From: an uncultured Flavobacteriales bacterium
GTDB lineage: Bacteria; Bacteroidota; Bacteroidia; Flavobacteriales_D; Sanyastnellaceae
Assembly (NCBI GenBank): GCA_937881575.1
Contig: CALGEI010000162.1
Location: forward strand, 1-34,772
Reading direction: 5' to 3'
DNA length: 34,772 nt
Shown here piece after piece: positions 1 to 7,827 of the stretch. Below the pieces are notes generated by a model. The model saw only the letters and a program-made list of their open reading frames with translations, was not told the origin of the DNA and ran no database searches. Within the stretch, counting starts at the first letter, position 1. Every line of letters starts with the position of its first letter. The position numbers and the translations under genes were made by a program.

Positions 1-92
1 CTGCTGCTAAGAAGCCTGCTGCTGCTAAGAAGCCTGCTGCTAAGAAGCCTGCTGCTAAGAAAGACGACAAAAAGGACGACGCTGAATCTTAA
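1..92 (+). CDS. C-terminal end of a lysine/alanine-rich protein (partial)
   Basis: The frame beginning at base 3 is open from the window edge to a TAA at 90-92 and encodes 29 residues. They are repeated AAKKP units followed by an acidic/basic tail (KKDDKKDDAES). The units are near-perfect 15-base tandem repeats (gctgctaagaagcct). Such AAKKP tails occur in bacterial histone H1-like DNA-binding proteins and as extensions on other nucleic-acid-binding proteins. The body of the protein lies outside the window, so the family cannot be fixed. A strong terminator follows immediately. Confidence 0.75.
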   Translation, partial: AAKKPAAAKKPAAKKPAAKKDDKKDDAES

Positions 93-113
93 ACGTTGTT
101 TCATTGAAAGAAA

Positions 114-141
114 GGGGAGGCCATCAGGCTTCCCCTTTTTT
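114..141 (+). terminator. Rho-independent terminator after the lysine-rich gene
   Basis: A nine-pair stem (GGGGAGGCC with GGCTTCCCC, one G-U pair) closes an ATCA loop and is followed by six Ts. It lies 21 bases after the stop at 92 and 22 bases before the pyrR ATG. Its position fits termination of the upstream gene. There is no room for the alternative anti-terminator pairing of a classical pyr attenuator. Confidence 0.88.
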
Positions 142-163
142 GTTTATCTTATCTTTACACTCG

Positions 164-709
164 ATGGATTCACAAGTCCTCATTGACAAAGAACTCTTTG
201 AACGTTTAGTTGATCGCATGGCGCATCAACTGTTAGAGCATCACGATTTTTCCGAAACAGATTTGGTTGGGCTTCAGCCTCGTGGCTATTTATTAGCTCT
301 GCGAATTCAGAAGAGATTGAAACAACTGGAGCCTCATCTTGAAATTCAATGCGGAGCACTCGATACAACGTTTCATCGAGACGATTTTAGGCAACGCGAA
401 ACTCACATAGCTCCCAGCCTCACGCTCATGCCTTTCCTTGTAGAAAATCGAAATGTCATTCTAATCGATGATGTGCTTTTTACAGGACGCACTATTCGCT
501 CAGGGTTGGATGCGTTGATGGCTCATGGACGACCGAAGTCTGTTCAATTGATGGTGCTAATCGACCGTCGATTTCAGCGTGAATTGCCAATTGAAGCGAA
601 GTATATCGGGAAGTCTGTTGACAGTCTAGATCGTCAATACGTTTTTGTGGATTGGGAAGACCAACCCGGATTGAGCCAGGTGTTGTTATTGAATGAAAAG
701 CCGAAATGA
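164..709 (+). CDS. pyrR: PyrR-type phosphoribosyltransferase (pyr regulator / uracil phosphoribosyltransferase)
   Basis: The 181-residue protein matches PyrR in length and motifs. The PRPP-binding loop is at about residues 99-111 (ILIDDVLFTGRT), and the LDTTFHRDD segment at 66-74 corresponds to the conserved LDITLYRDD region. Family members make UMP from uracil and PRPP, and in some bacteria regulate pyr transcripts. The ATG at 164 was chosen because an upstream in-frame ATG at 104 would make the coding region include the terminator. The stop overlaps the pyrB start by four bases (ATGA at 706-709), implying translational coupling. No attenuator is visible in the 71-base leader, so an RNA-binding role here is unsupported. 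No Shine-Dalgarno site is seen. Confidence 0.93.
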   Translation: MDSQVLIDKELFERLVDRMAHQLLEHHDFSETDLVGLQPRGYLLALRIQKRLKQLEPHLEIQCGALDTTFHRDDFRQRETHIAPSLTLMPFLVENRNVILIDDVLFTGRTIRSGLDALMAHGRPKSVQLMVLIDRRFQRELPIEAKYIGKSVDSLDRQYVFVDWEDQPGLSQVLLLNEKPK

Positions 710-1638
710 ACCAGCTGTCGATACGTCATTTAACAGGCATTCGTGGATTGACACGAAATGATTTAGACCTCATTTTCCAAACGGCTAAGGGGTTCAAAGA
801 AGTCATTAATAGGCCCATTAAAAAAGTTCCCTCTCTTCGGGACATCACCATTGCCAATCTGTTCTTTGAAAATTCAACAAGGACGCGGTTGTCGTTTGAA
901 TTGGCTGAAAAACGATTGAGCGCTGATGTCGTCAACTTCTCGGCGGGTAGCTCTTCGGTGAAGAAAGGAGAGACATTGGTGGATACGGTCAATAACATCT
1001 TAGCCATGAAAGTGGATTTGGTTGTTATCCGTCATCCACATCCTGGTGCTCCTGACTTTTTAGCAAGGAAGCTAGATACAGTTGTCGTAAATGCTGGAGA
1101 TGGAACACATGAGCATCCCACTCAAGCGCTATTGGACGCGTTTAGTTTGCTCGAGAGACTTGGAGACTTGGAGGGTAAAAATGTTGCGATTGTAGGGGAC
1201 ATTCGTCACTCGCGTGTTGCCATAAGCAATATTTTATGCCTGAAGTTGATGGGTGCCAATGTGCGAGTCTGTGGACCAAAAACATTGATTCCAAAGCACA
1301 TTCAGACCCTTGGTGTGGAGGTTAGCCATGACTTGGATGAGACGCTACTATGGTGCGATGTAGCCAATATGCTGCGAATCCAATTGGAGCGTCAAGAAAG
1401 GGGAAGTGTGCCTTATTTCCCGTCTCTGCGAGAATATGCGATGCAATATGGCTTGAACAATGAACGAATGAATCGCATCGATCGACCTATTACGATCATG
1501 CACCCTGGTCCGATCAATCGCGGTGTCGAAATCACATCTGACGTCGCTGACAGTGCACATTCAATCATTCTTGATCAAGTTGAAAATGGAGTCGCCATAC
1601 GAATGGCTGTTCTTTATTTACTAACTGCCAAAGGATGA
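706..1638 (+). CDS. pyrB: Aspartate carbamoyltransferase, catalytic chain
   Basis: The 310-residue protein catalyses carbamoyl phosphate plus L-aspartate to N-carbamoyl-aspartate, the committed step of pyrimidine synthesis. The carbamoyl-phosphate loop STRTR lies at residues 57-61, the KKGET segment with the active-site lysine at about 86-90, HPTQ at 137-140, and the aspartate-side motif HPGPINRG near residue 265. Length is normal for the catalytic chain. It overlaps pyrR by ATGA. No regulatory chain (pyrI) is next to it, which fits the unregulated or PyrI-independent enzymes of many bacteria. The next gene starts 49 bases downstream. Confidence 0.96.
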   Translation: MNQLSIRHLTGIRGLTRNDLDLIFQTAKGFKEVINRPIKKVPSLRDITIANLFFENSTRTRLSFELAEKRLSADVVNFSAGSSSVKKGETLVDTVNNILAMKVDLVVIRHPHPGAPDFLARKLDTVVVNAGDGTHEHPTQALLDAFSLLERLGDLEGKNVAIVGDIRHSRVAISNILCLKLMGANVRVCGPKTLIPKHIQTLGVEVSHDLDETLLWCDVANMLRIQLERQERGSVPYFPSLREYAMQYGLNNERMNRIDRPITIMHPGPINRGVEITSDVADSAHSIILDQVENGVAIRMAVLYLLTAKG

Positions 1639-1687
1639 GGGTATGCCTTGACAGTTCTTCCTATATTTACGACCTTAGCCCCGATTC

Positions 1688-2077
1688 ATGAAATTCACAA
1701 CCGAACTCCGCGATCAGATTGCCATCGTCACTTCTCATGTAGAAAAGTTAGACGCACTTCATGCACCTGAATTAAAAGGTGAACTTTTGCGCATAGCCAA
1801 AGATGGCATCAATCGCATTATTCTTGACCTCACAGAGTCTCGTTACTGTGATAGCAGTGGTTTAAGTGCTGTGCTCATTGGCAACCGGTTATGTCGCGAT
1901 ACGGAGGGTACTTTTGTTTTGTGCGGAATGCAACCGTCAGTTGAAAAGCTCGTTCAAATAAGCCAGCTCGATCGTGTTTTGACGATTACTCCAACCTCTT
2001 CTGAGGCATATGACTATGTGGTCATGGAGATGACAGAACAGGAGCTTGGAAATAACACCGAAAAAAATCCGTCATGA
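1688..2077 (+). CDS. STAS-domain protein (anti-sigma factor antagonist type)
   Basis: This 129-residue protein is a single STAS domain. The signature DSSGL at residues 55-59 follows a beta strand (RIILDLTE) and aligns with the phosphorylatable serine region of SpoIIAA/RsbV-type anti-anti-sigma factors. The C-terminal 20 or so residues are polar and probably disordered. Canonical relatives bind and release an anti-sigma serine kinase when dephosphorylated. No RsbW-like kinase or PP2C phosphatase is encoded in this window, so the partner is unknown. Its stop overlaps the ATG of the following secreted protein by four bases (2074-2077). From memory, a STAS-like protein beside rnz and pyrB is common in Flavobacteriia. 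Confidence 0.88.
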   Translation: MKFTTELRDQIAIVTSHVEKLDALHAPELKGELLRIAKDGINRIILDLTESRYCDSSGLSAVLIGNRLCRDTEGTFVLCGMQPSVEKLVQISQLDRVLTITPTSSEAYDYVVMEMTEQELGNNTEKNPS

Positions 2078-2865
2078 GGATACTTCTACAATTTAGTATA
2101 GTGCTTGGTTTGCTGATCGTCAGCCCTGCGTCATTTGGACAATGTGAACCTGATTTTGATTTTGGAGAGGCTGAATGGGGAGCATCTCCAGATGCCTCTG
2201 TAGGAGAACAATTTGACACGGCTTATGTGGCTCAGCCTTATTTTGACGTGTTTCATGTCTTGGTTCCTACAGACGCATCCGCAATAGATCCGGCTTTTGC
2301 ATTGCCTTTAGACTCGGTTGTTTTGGTTTCAACGACGTTGATTGACACAATAACCATGCAGACTCTTTCCTTAGAGGATGTCGGTCTTGAAATAATCTGC
2401 AACAATATGGGCTCATCTCCTAATGCATGTACGTTGTTGGCTGGAGCTCAATATTGTGCTTCATTGGAAGGAGTTCCAACAGGACCAGGGGTGTATCAAT
2501 TAAGCTTGGATGTCCAAGCTTATGTTACGGTATTTGGCATTCCTGTGGCTCAACCATATGTGTTCAGTGGTTACATCATGGACATTGTTGGTGAAGGCAA
2601 CCCAGACGGGATCTTGGAACAACAGCCAGAGGCCATTTCTTGGTTCCCGAATCCTGCTGAGGATAGCTTTCGTTTGAATCCGATGTCTTCTGATGCTTCT
2701 ATAGATGTCCGTGATATGTCGGGAAGAATAGTTCGACAGGTCAATACATTGGCACAAAACGCAACAGTCATATCCACTCAAGGGTGGAGCAGTGGGATTT
2801 ATTTTGTCACTTGGACATCCAATGCCGAGCGTTTTACGACCAAAATGGTAGTTCGACAAAACTAA
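2074..2865 (+). CDS. Secreted protein with type IX secretion C-terminal sorting domain
   Basis: The 263-residue protein begins with a Sec signal peptide (hydrophobic residues 3-17, likely cleavage after SFG at about residue 22). It ends with a type A T9SS sorting domain at about residues 190-263: WFPNPAEDSFRL, then DMSGR, the GIYFV segment and a terminal KMVVRQN. This C-terminal domain directs export across the outer membrane and surface attachment or release. The middle part (about residues 25-185) is not recognised; it has two nearby cysteines (C109, C119) that might pair and no catalytic motif that I can name. It overlaps the STAS gene by ATGA and is 13 bases from the RNase Z start, so it is embedded in a housekeeping operon. 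Confidence 0.88.
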   Translation: MRILLQFSIVLGLLIVSPASFGQCEPDFDFGEAEWGASPDASVGEQFDTAYVAQPYFDVFHVLVPTDASAIDPAFALPLDSVVLVSTTLIDTITMQTLSLEDVGLEIICNNMGSSPNACTLLAGAQYCASLEGVPTGPGVYQLSLDVQAYVTVFGIPVAQPYVFSGYIMDIVGEGNPDGILEQQPEAISWFPNPAEDSFRLNPMSSDASIDVRDMSGRIVRQVNTLAQNATVISTQGWSSGIYFVTWTSNAERFTTKMVVRQN

Positions 2866-2878
2866 GCTTCTTGAGTTC

Positions 2879-3808
2879 GTGAGGTTCGATGTGACGGTTT
2901 TGGGTTGCGGAGCGGCCACTCCTACAGAGCGTTATCAGCCCACTTCGCAAATTCTGAACATTTCAGAGAAATGGTACTTGTTGGATGCTGGGGAAGGCGT
3001 TCAAATTGCACTTCGTTCCCAGCGTGTCCCTTTTCAGAAAATTGAACAGGTGTTCATTTCTCACATGCATGGCGATCACGTCTTGGGTTTACCAGGACTT
3101 ATTGGTAGCATGAATCTTTTAGGGCGGAGACGTCCTTTAATTTTGCACGGCCCTGTTGTTTTAGAACGCTGGCTCATGGAGTGTTTGCGTTTGACTTCGA
3201 CTTATTTGAATTTTGAGTTGGAGTTCAGCGTCAATAATCAGGATCAAATTGACACGTGTTGGCTTGATGGAGACATACAAGTATTGTCGGCGCCTGTGAA
3301 GCACCGTGTCGAAGCCTACGGCTATCGATTCAATTGGACTCCAAAATTATTGAACCTTAAAAAGCAGCAAGTCGAAGCATTCGATTTGACACGTTCCGAA
3401 GTCATTCAGTTGAAAAACGGCCAGAATGTTCAACGTGAAAATGGCCAATTGCTCATCGTGGAGGAGATGTGCTACACGCTCAATCCTGGTTTGTCATATG
3501 TTTTCAGCGGTGATACAGCACCTTGTGTGTCATTGGATGAGTTGGCGGAGGGCGCTAATTTGCTGTATCACGAAGCGACGTTCATGGAGTCGCTGAGTAT
3601 TCGAGCCAAACAGACTGGCCACTCCACTTCCAGGCAGGCTGCAAACACGGCGCTGAAAGCAGGAGTGGACACCCTGTTGCTCGGGCACTTTTCGAGTCGT
3701 TATCGTTCTCTTAAAGGTCTACTGGATGAAGCGTTTGAAGTTTTTGAGTCGGTCCAATTGGCGGAAGAGAAGACTTGTTATGATGTTCAGTCATTTTGTC
3801 GAATTTGA
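2879..3808 (+). CDS. rnz: Ribonuclease Z (tRNA 3' processing endonuclease)
   Basis: The 309-residue metallo-beta-lactamase-fold protein has the zinc motif HMHGDH at residues 62-67, followed by GLPGL, and further ligand motifs VKHRVEAYGYRF, SGDTAPC, HEATF and GHFSSRY. These are diagnostic of RNase Z, which cleaves tRNA precursors after the discriminator base. That activity suits this genome, since the tRNA-Ser gene in the window does not encode CCA. The start is GTG at 2879, placed so that the conserved N-terminal strand RFDVTVLGCG begins at residue 2. No in-frame ATG gives a full N-terminus. It lies 13 bases after the preceding gene and is probably co-transcribed. Confidence 0.95.
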   Translation: MRFDVTVLGCGAATPTERYQPTSQILNISEKWYLLDAGEGVQIALRSQRVPFQKIEQVFISHMHGDHVLGLPGLIGSMNLLGRRRPLILHGPVVLERWLMECLRLTSTYLNFELEFSVNNQDQIDTCWLDGDIQVLSAPVKHRVEAYGYRFNWTPKLLNLKKQQVEAFDLTRSEVIQLKNGQNVQRENGQLLIVEEMCYTLNPGLSYVFSGDTAPCVSLDELAEGANLLYHEATFMESLSIRAKQTGHSTSRQAANTALKAGVDTLLLGHFSSRYRSLKGLLDEAFEVFESVQLAEEKTCYDVQSFCRI

Positions 3809-3822
3809 TGCAATTTCATTAT

Positions 3823-3850
3823 TTGGAATGGTTCTACATAGCTATCTTTG
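3823..3850 (+). promoter_or_regulatory. Bacteroidota-type promoter of the response regulator gene
   Basis: The -33 element TTG at 3823-3825 is separated by 17 bases from TATCTTTG at 3843-3850, an exact match to the Bacteroidota -7 consensus TAnnTTTG. The ATG at 3857 is only six bases past the element, so transcription would start at or within a base or two of the start codon and give a leaderless or nearly leaderless mRNA. Confidence 0.7.
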
Positions 3851-3856
3851 CTGAGC

Positions 3857-4543
3857 ATGACCGCACCTACTTCCATTATTATTGCTGATAGCAGTCCTCT
3901 CTTTCGATTTGGACTCAAAACGATCTTGGAAAAGGATCCGAGATATGTTGTGCTTGCTGAGGCTGAATCACAAGTAGAGCTACTTGAGGTCCTAGATTCC
4001 AATAAGCCGGACTTGCTCATAATGGATTGTTTAGCAACTGGGTTTTCGATTGATACCGTGGTTGAATGTGCCAAAGCCCATCGCAAAGCAAAGATGATTG
4101 CGATCACAGCTTCACAAAATGGATTAACCATTGTCAATTGCCTCAGAGCGGGCATAACCAGTTACATTAAGAAAGATTGTAGCATGTCTGAAGTGCTCGA
4201 GGCCATCGAAGTCACAGGTGAGGGCGGCACTTTTTTCTGTGGTCAAATTCTGGATGCGATTCGACGGGAAAGCATCGATGTGAGCGATTTGGATTTAATC
4301 GATCTTTCATGCGAACCTGTTGTTTTAACGCAACGTGAGATCGAGGTGCTTGTGCTGATTTCAGAAGGCATGACCAATGTTCAAATCGCTGAGAAATTTT
4401 TCTTGAGCAGTCATACGGTGAACACACATCGGAAGAACATCATGCAGAAGTTGGGAGTCAACAATACGGCCTCAATGGTCATGTATGCTGTGAAGTCTGG
4501 ATTTGTGAGTCCCAATAAGTTTTTATTTCAGCAATCAAGCTGA
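3857..4543 (+). CDS. NarL/FixJ-type response regulator (receiver plus LuxR helix-turn-helix)
   Basis: The 228-residue protein has an N-terminal receiver domain (about 5-120) and a C-terminal LuxR/GerE DNA-binding domain (about 160-220: LTQREIEVL, then SSHTVNTHRKNIMQKL). The predicted phosphorylated residue is D57 (LLIMD), with T84 and K105/K106 as the usual signalling residues. The acidic pair near the N-terminus is reduced: the usual VDDHP reads ADSSP (D11 kept, second acid replaced by S12), which may weaken Mg2+-dependent phosphorylation. No histidine kinase is adjacent, so it is an orphan regulator. A TTG at 3848 is in frame but lies inside the promoter element, so the ATG at 3857 is preferred. 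Confidence 0.9.
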   Translation: MTAPTSIIIADSSPLFRFGLKTILEKDPRYVVLAEAESQVELLEVLDSNKPDLLIMDCLATGFSIDTVVECAKAHRKAKMIAITASQNGLTIVNCLRAGITSYIKKDCSMSEVLEAIEVTGEGGTFFCGQILDAIRRESIDVSDLDLIDLSCEPVVLTQREIEVLVLISEGMTNVQIAEKFFLSSHTVNTHRKNIMQKLGVNNTASMVMYAVKSGFVSPNKFLFQQSS

Positions 4544-4592
4544 TGTGGACTCTTATGACTTGGATTCTTTCACATCCATTGGTTTGCTGAAT

Positions 4593-4623
4593 TTGGACAT
4601 TGAGCCTTATTCCGCGACCTTTG
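4593..4623 (+). promoter_or_regulatory. Possible promoter of the aminotransferase gene
   Basis: TTG at 4593-4595, a 20-base spacer and GACCTTTG at 4616-4623 resemble the Bacteroidota promoter, with one mismatch in the -7 element (G for the first T). It would leave a leader of about 20 bases before the ATG at 4650. Confidence 0.4.
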
Positions 4624-4649
4624 CGGCAATCTTAATGAGAGATTGAACT

Positions 4650-5717
4650 ATGATTGAAACTTCCCCATCCTTCGATATTTTTATTACCGAGACTAGCCGA
4701 TTAGATCAGGTAGATTTCGATCATCTTGAATTTGGACGCGTCTTTTCAGACCACATGTTCCTGATGGAATATGAGGACGGAGAGTGGCAGAGGGGAAGAA
4801 TAGAGCCTTACGGTCCATTTACCATGAGTCCGGCCTCGATGGTCTTCCATTATGGGCAAGCTATATTCGAGGGAATGAAGGCTTACCGTCAAGGGAACGG
4901 AGAAGTTTCCTTATTTCGTCCAGGCATGAACATTGCCCGATTCAATAAGTCAGCGGTCCGAATGTGCATGCCGGAAGTGCCGGAAGACCTGTTCATGGAA
5001 GCGTTGGCTGCTCTCGTTAAATTGGATTCCAATTGGGTTCCCGGTGGGAGTGAAGCTGCGTTATACATCCGACCGTTTATGATTGCAACGGACGCTTACG
5101 TTGGTGTGCAGGCGAGTAAGAAATATGCTTTTAGTATTTTCACATGTCCCGTGAATGCTTATTACAAGGGTCCAGTGCGCGTAAAGGTGGAGACATCCTT
5201 CACAAGAGCGACTCCGGGAGGCACTGGTTTCGCTAAAGCCGCAGGTAATTATGCGGGCTCCTTGTACCCCTCTATGCAGGCCCGAGAAGAAGGGTATGAT
5301 CAGTTAATTTGGACGGATGCCATGGAACATAAGTACATTGAAGAGTGTGGAACAATGAATGCCATGTTCGTTTTGAATGGCACCATCATTTCACCTGAAA
5401 CAAGCGATACTGTGCTTGATGGAGTAACAAGAAATTCTGTACTAACGCTAGCAAAGGATTTAGGCATTCCAGTAGAAATTAGAAAATTTTCAATAACTGA
5501 ATTGCAAGAAGGATTGGAAAGTGGGGCATTAACGGAAGCCTTTGGCGCTGGAACAGCCGCAACGATCAAGCCCATGTCAGAAATTGGCGTCAATGGCAAG
5601 CGATATCCTTTAAGCGATTCAGATGGCTGGCAAATTGTTCCGTGGTTGTTGAGAGAACTCGATGGCAACCGTCGCGGTGAAATCACGGATCGTTTCGATT
5701 GGAATATTCCAGTTTAA
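4650..5717 (+). CDS. ilvE: Branched-chain amino acid aminotransferase
   Basis: The 355-residue fold-type IV PLP enzyme interconverts Leu, Ile and Val with their 2-oxo acids using glutamate/2-oxoglutarate. It carries HYGQAIFEGMKAYR (67-80), the PLP-lysine region GFAKAAGNYAGS with K196, and the EECGTMN signature with WTDAMEHKYIEE before it. These identify the long eukaryote-like BCAT subtype found in Bacteroidota rather than the roughly 300-residue enterobacterial type. Length is normal. It has its own candidate promoter, and the following gene begins within about 60 bases on the same strand. Confidence 0.95.
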   Translation: MIETSPSFDIFITETSRLDQVDFDHLEFGRVFSDHMFLMEYEDGEWQRGRIEPYGPFTMSPASMVFHYGQAIFEGMKAYRQGNGEVSLFRPGMNIARFNKSAVRMCMPEVPEDLFMEALAALVKLDSNWVPGGSEAALYIRPFMIATDAYVGVQASKKYAFSIFTCPVNAYYKGPVRVKVETSFTRATPGGTGFAKAAGNYAGSLYPSMQAREEGYDQLIWTDAMEHKYIEECGTMNAMFVLNGTIISPETSDTVLDGVTRNSVLTLAKDLGIPVEIRKFSITELQEGLESGALTEAFGAGTAATIKPMSEIGVNGKRYPLSDSDGWQIVPWLLRELDGNRRGEITDRFDWNIPV

Positions 5718-5772
5718 TGCGCTTTTATTGAATTTTCAAACGCACCAAGTTTTAGTTCAGATAGGCTTCTCC

Positions 5773-7224
5773 TTGCAGAAGTTGGCAATCTTGTTTGTTG
5801 TTTTTGTTTCAGGAATTGGTGCCTTAAAAGCCCAGGCTCAGCATCTTTCAGTAGGGGTAGGAGCCACTCCCATGGCTCTTTCAGGGGACTACAGAGCTCT
5901 TGGATGGAATCCAGCGCACTTGACCTTTTCCCCTATGAACTCTGCTTGGAAATCGGCTATATGTGGACTCGAAGGCGCTATTTCTGTAAACTCAACCGTT
6001 TTGGAAAGGGAGGACCTTTGGGATGACCTACTCAATCGCGGTATGAGCAATGAATCTTGGACAGGCCTGACTCCAGGAGAATGGGTCAATCGTTTGGCCA
6101 ATGAAGAAATCCGGGTTGATTTCAATTTGATGACAACCGGTACAGCCAAGCATTGGAAATCTTGGGCAGGCGCATATGCCTCCCGAAACGTGTTTTTTGC
6201 AGAGTCGTACTTAAATCCTTCTGTGACTTCTCTGCTTGTTGAAGGGGGGGCTTCTAGTCTTTTCGAGTTCACCATTATTGGCACGGACACACTGCTCAAC
6301 CAAGGCGGTTGGAGTGTCGAGGACTTAGGCAATGTAATCGGTGGTCTCAATTCCAACGGTCAAACTTTATTGTCCACGATTTTTCAAGATTCAAAATTGG
6401 GGATGTCCTGGCACAGAACACATGAATTGGGTGTTTCCAAGCAATGGAATACTGCACGTGGATGGTCGATACATACGGGAGCAGGCGGGCGTTTTCTTTT
6501 AGGAAATGGATACTTTAACCTGACGCAAACGAATGGACAGCTCGACGCTTTTGGTGCATTTTCGAATGGATTTAAAATCGAACAATTGGATTCCTTGAAT
6601 TTCAATAATCCGACGATCAGTCAAATTCGGAATTGGGGGCCGGTTGGTCAAGGCTGGGGTGCAGATTTAGGATTGGTCATCGCTTTTTCAGACAAGGTTT
6701 GGGCAAGTGCGTCGATTACAGATTTGGGCTGGATGGAATGGCGGGGAGAGCGTTATAGTTTTGATGACGCACTAACAAACGCCTGGGAATTGGGCACTTC
6801 AAATCCCAATGAGTGGATTGACATGATGCAGTTAGCCATGAATCCCGGAACATGGTTTTCAAATGGTGTTTCGGAAACACGACGGATTAACAATGGTGTT
6901 GGGTTCCATGTTGGAGGAGGTCTTCGTATCGGGCAGGAGTTGACATTGGCCGGGGACGCTTCTTTTGATAACCCTGAATTGATTGGCAATTCAGGGACTA
7001 GATTCGGATTGAGTTGCGTGTTTAGGCCCTTGAAATGGTTGAAGTTTGAATCTGGAATACGGAAGGTTGGCAGTGAAACAATTCGAGTGCCTGCCGGTTT
7101 TGTATTGAATACAGGCCACCGTGGCTTTGAGATTGGTTTACAAGCTTCGGATATTATCGGAATATGGAGAAAAACACAATCAGAACTGGGAGCGCGATTT
7201 TGCTTCTTTCGCTGGGTCTGGTAG
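5773..7224 (+). CDS. Outer-membrane beta-barrel protein (DUF5723-like)
   Basis: The 483-residue protein opens with a signal peptide (QKLAILFVVFVSGIGALKAQA). It continues with glycine- and aromatic-rich alternating segments typical of Bacteroidota outer-membrane barrels, and it ends in an aromatic residue (FFRWVW), as porin-type barrels do. The early segment YRALGWNPAHL resembles the start of DUF5723/PorV-like barrels, but I would not assign the family firmly. No substrate is suggested. The frame is open back to 5662 inside the aminotransferase gene, but the signal peptide fits a TTG start at 5773; another TTG is at 5728. Its 3' end overlaps a possible long form of msrA. Confidence 0.72.
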   Translation: MQKLAILFVVFVSGIGALKAQAQHLSVGVGATPMALSGDYRALGWNPAHLTFSPMNSAWKSAICGLEGAISVNSTVLEREDLWDDLLNRGMSNESWTGLTPGEWVNRLANEEIRVDFNLMTTGTAKHWKSWAGAYASRNVFFAESYLNPSVTSLLVEGGASSLFEFTIIGTDTLLNQGGWSVEDLGNVIGGLNSNGQTLLSTIFQDSKLGMSWHRTHELGVSKQWNTARGWSIHTGAGGRFLLGNGYFNLTQTNGQLDAFGAFSNGFKIEQLDSLNFNNPTISQIRNWGPVGQGWGADLGLVIAFSDKVWASASITDLGWMEWRGERYSFDDALTNAWELGTSNPNEWIDMMQLAMNPGTWFSNGVSETRRINNGVGFHVGGGLRIGQELTLAGDASFDNPELIGNSGTRFGLSCVFRPLKWLKFESGIRKVGSETIRVPAGFVLNTGHRGFEIGLQASDIIGIWRKTQSELGARFCFFRWVW

Positions 7225-7802
7225 CCCATGGAGCAAGCATGTTGAATTCCGAAAAAACGTATACGACTCCCATGTCAGAGAAATTGATCACGTTAGGCGC
7301 AGGTTGTTTTTGGTGTGTTGAAGCCGTTTTTTCTAATTTGAACGGCGTAATATCCGTGAGCTCAGGCTACATGGGCGGACACATTAAGAACCCAGCTTAT
7401 CGTGAAGTATGCTCGGGTAGGACTGGCCATGCTGAGGTCGTCCAAGTATCATTTGACCCTGAAATCATAGACCTCGCAATGATTTTAGAAGTGTTCTTCG
7501 CGACTCACGATCCTACGACACTGAATCGCCAAGGTGCTGACGTTGGCTCGCAATACCGTTCGGCGATTTATTACCATGAAGAAGACCAACGCCTTTCTAT
7601 TGATCAGGCGTTGATAAAGGCTTCTGACGAATGGTCCAATCCAATTGTGACAGAGATCGCCCCAGCAACCTCTTATTACGTAGCAGAAGACTACCACCAA
7701 AGTTATTTTGAATTGCACGGTGACGCTCCTTATTGCGGTGCTGTCATTGCACCCAAAATGAAGAAGTTTCAGCAGAAGTACAATTTTCTAATGAAGCAAT
7801 GA
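7164..7802 (+). CDS. msrA: Peptide-methionine (S)-S-oxide reductase
   Basis: The protein reduces methionine-S-sulfoxide in proteins. The active-site motif GCFWC is at residues 47-51 (catalytic C48), followed by GYMGG, a YREVCSGRTGHAEVV segment, DPTTLNRQGADVGSQYRS and AEDYHQSYF, all diagnostic of MsrA. Three ATG starts are possible: 7164, 7239 and 7272. The 7164 start adds a plausible signal peptide (AILLLSLGLVAHGA), which would place the enzyme in the periplasm, but it overlaps the preceding barrel gene by 61 bases. The later starts would give a cytoplasmic enzyme without overlap. The start and location are therefore uncertain, while the enzyme identity is not. Confidence 0.92.
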   Translation: MEKNTIRTGSAILLLSLGLVAHGASMLNSEKTYTTPMSEKLITLGAGCFWCVEAVFSNLNGVISVSSGYMGGHIKNPAYREVCSGRTGHAEVVQVSFDPEIIDLAMILEVFFATHDPTTLNRQGADVGSQYRSAIYYHEEDQRLSIDQALIKASDEWSNPIVTEIAPATSYYVAEDYHQSYFELHGDAPYCGAVIAPKMKKFQQKYNFLMKQ

Positions 7803-7827
7803 CCCGCATCGCTGTTTCGTTGCTCCT

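Noticed and set aside
93-163. PyrR-responsive attenuator upstream of pyrR
   Set aside because: Only one hairpin is present, placed right after the upstream gene, with no alternative anti-terminator pairing in the 71-base space.
2500-2919. Minus-strand open frame across the T9SS sorting domain
   Set aside because: The opposite strand encodes a clear sorting domain and the start of RNase Z; the antisense translation shows no motif.
4544-4590. Inverted repeat GATGTG/CACATC after the response regulator
   Set aside because: The arms are six bases with a loop of over 20 bases and no T-run, so it is not a convincing terminator.
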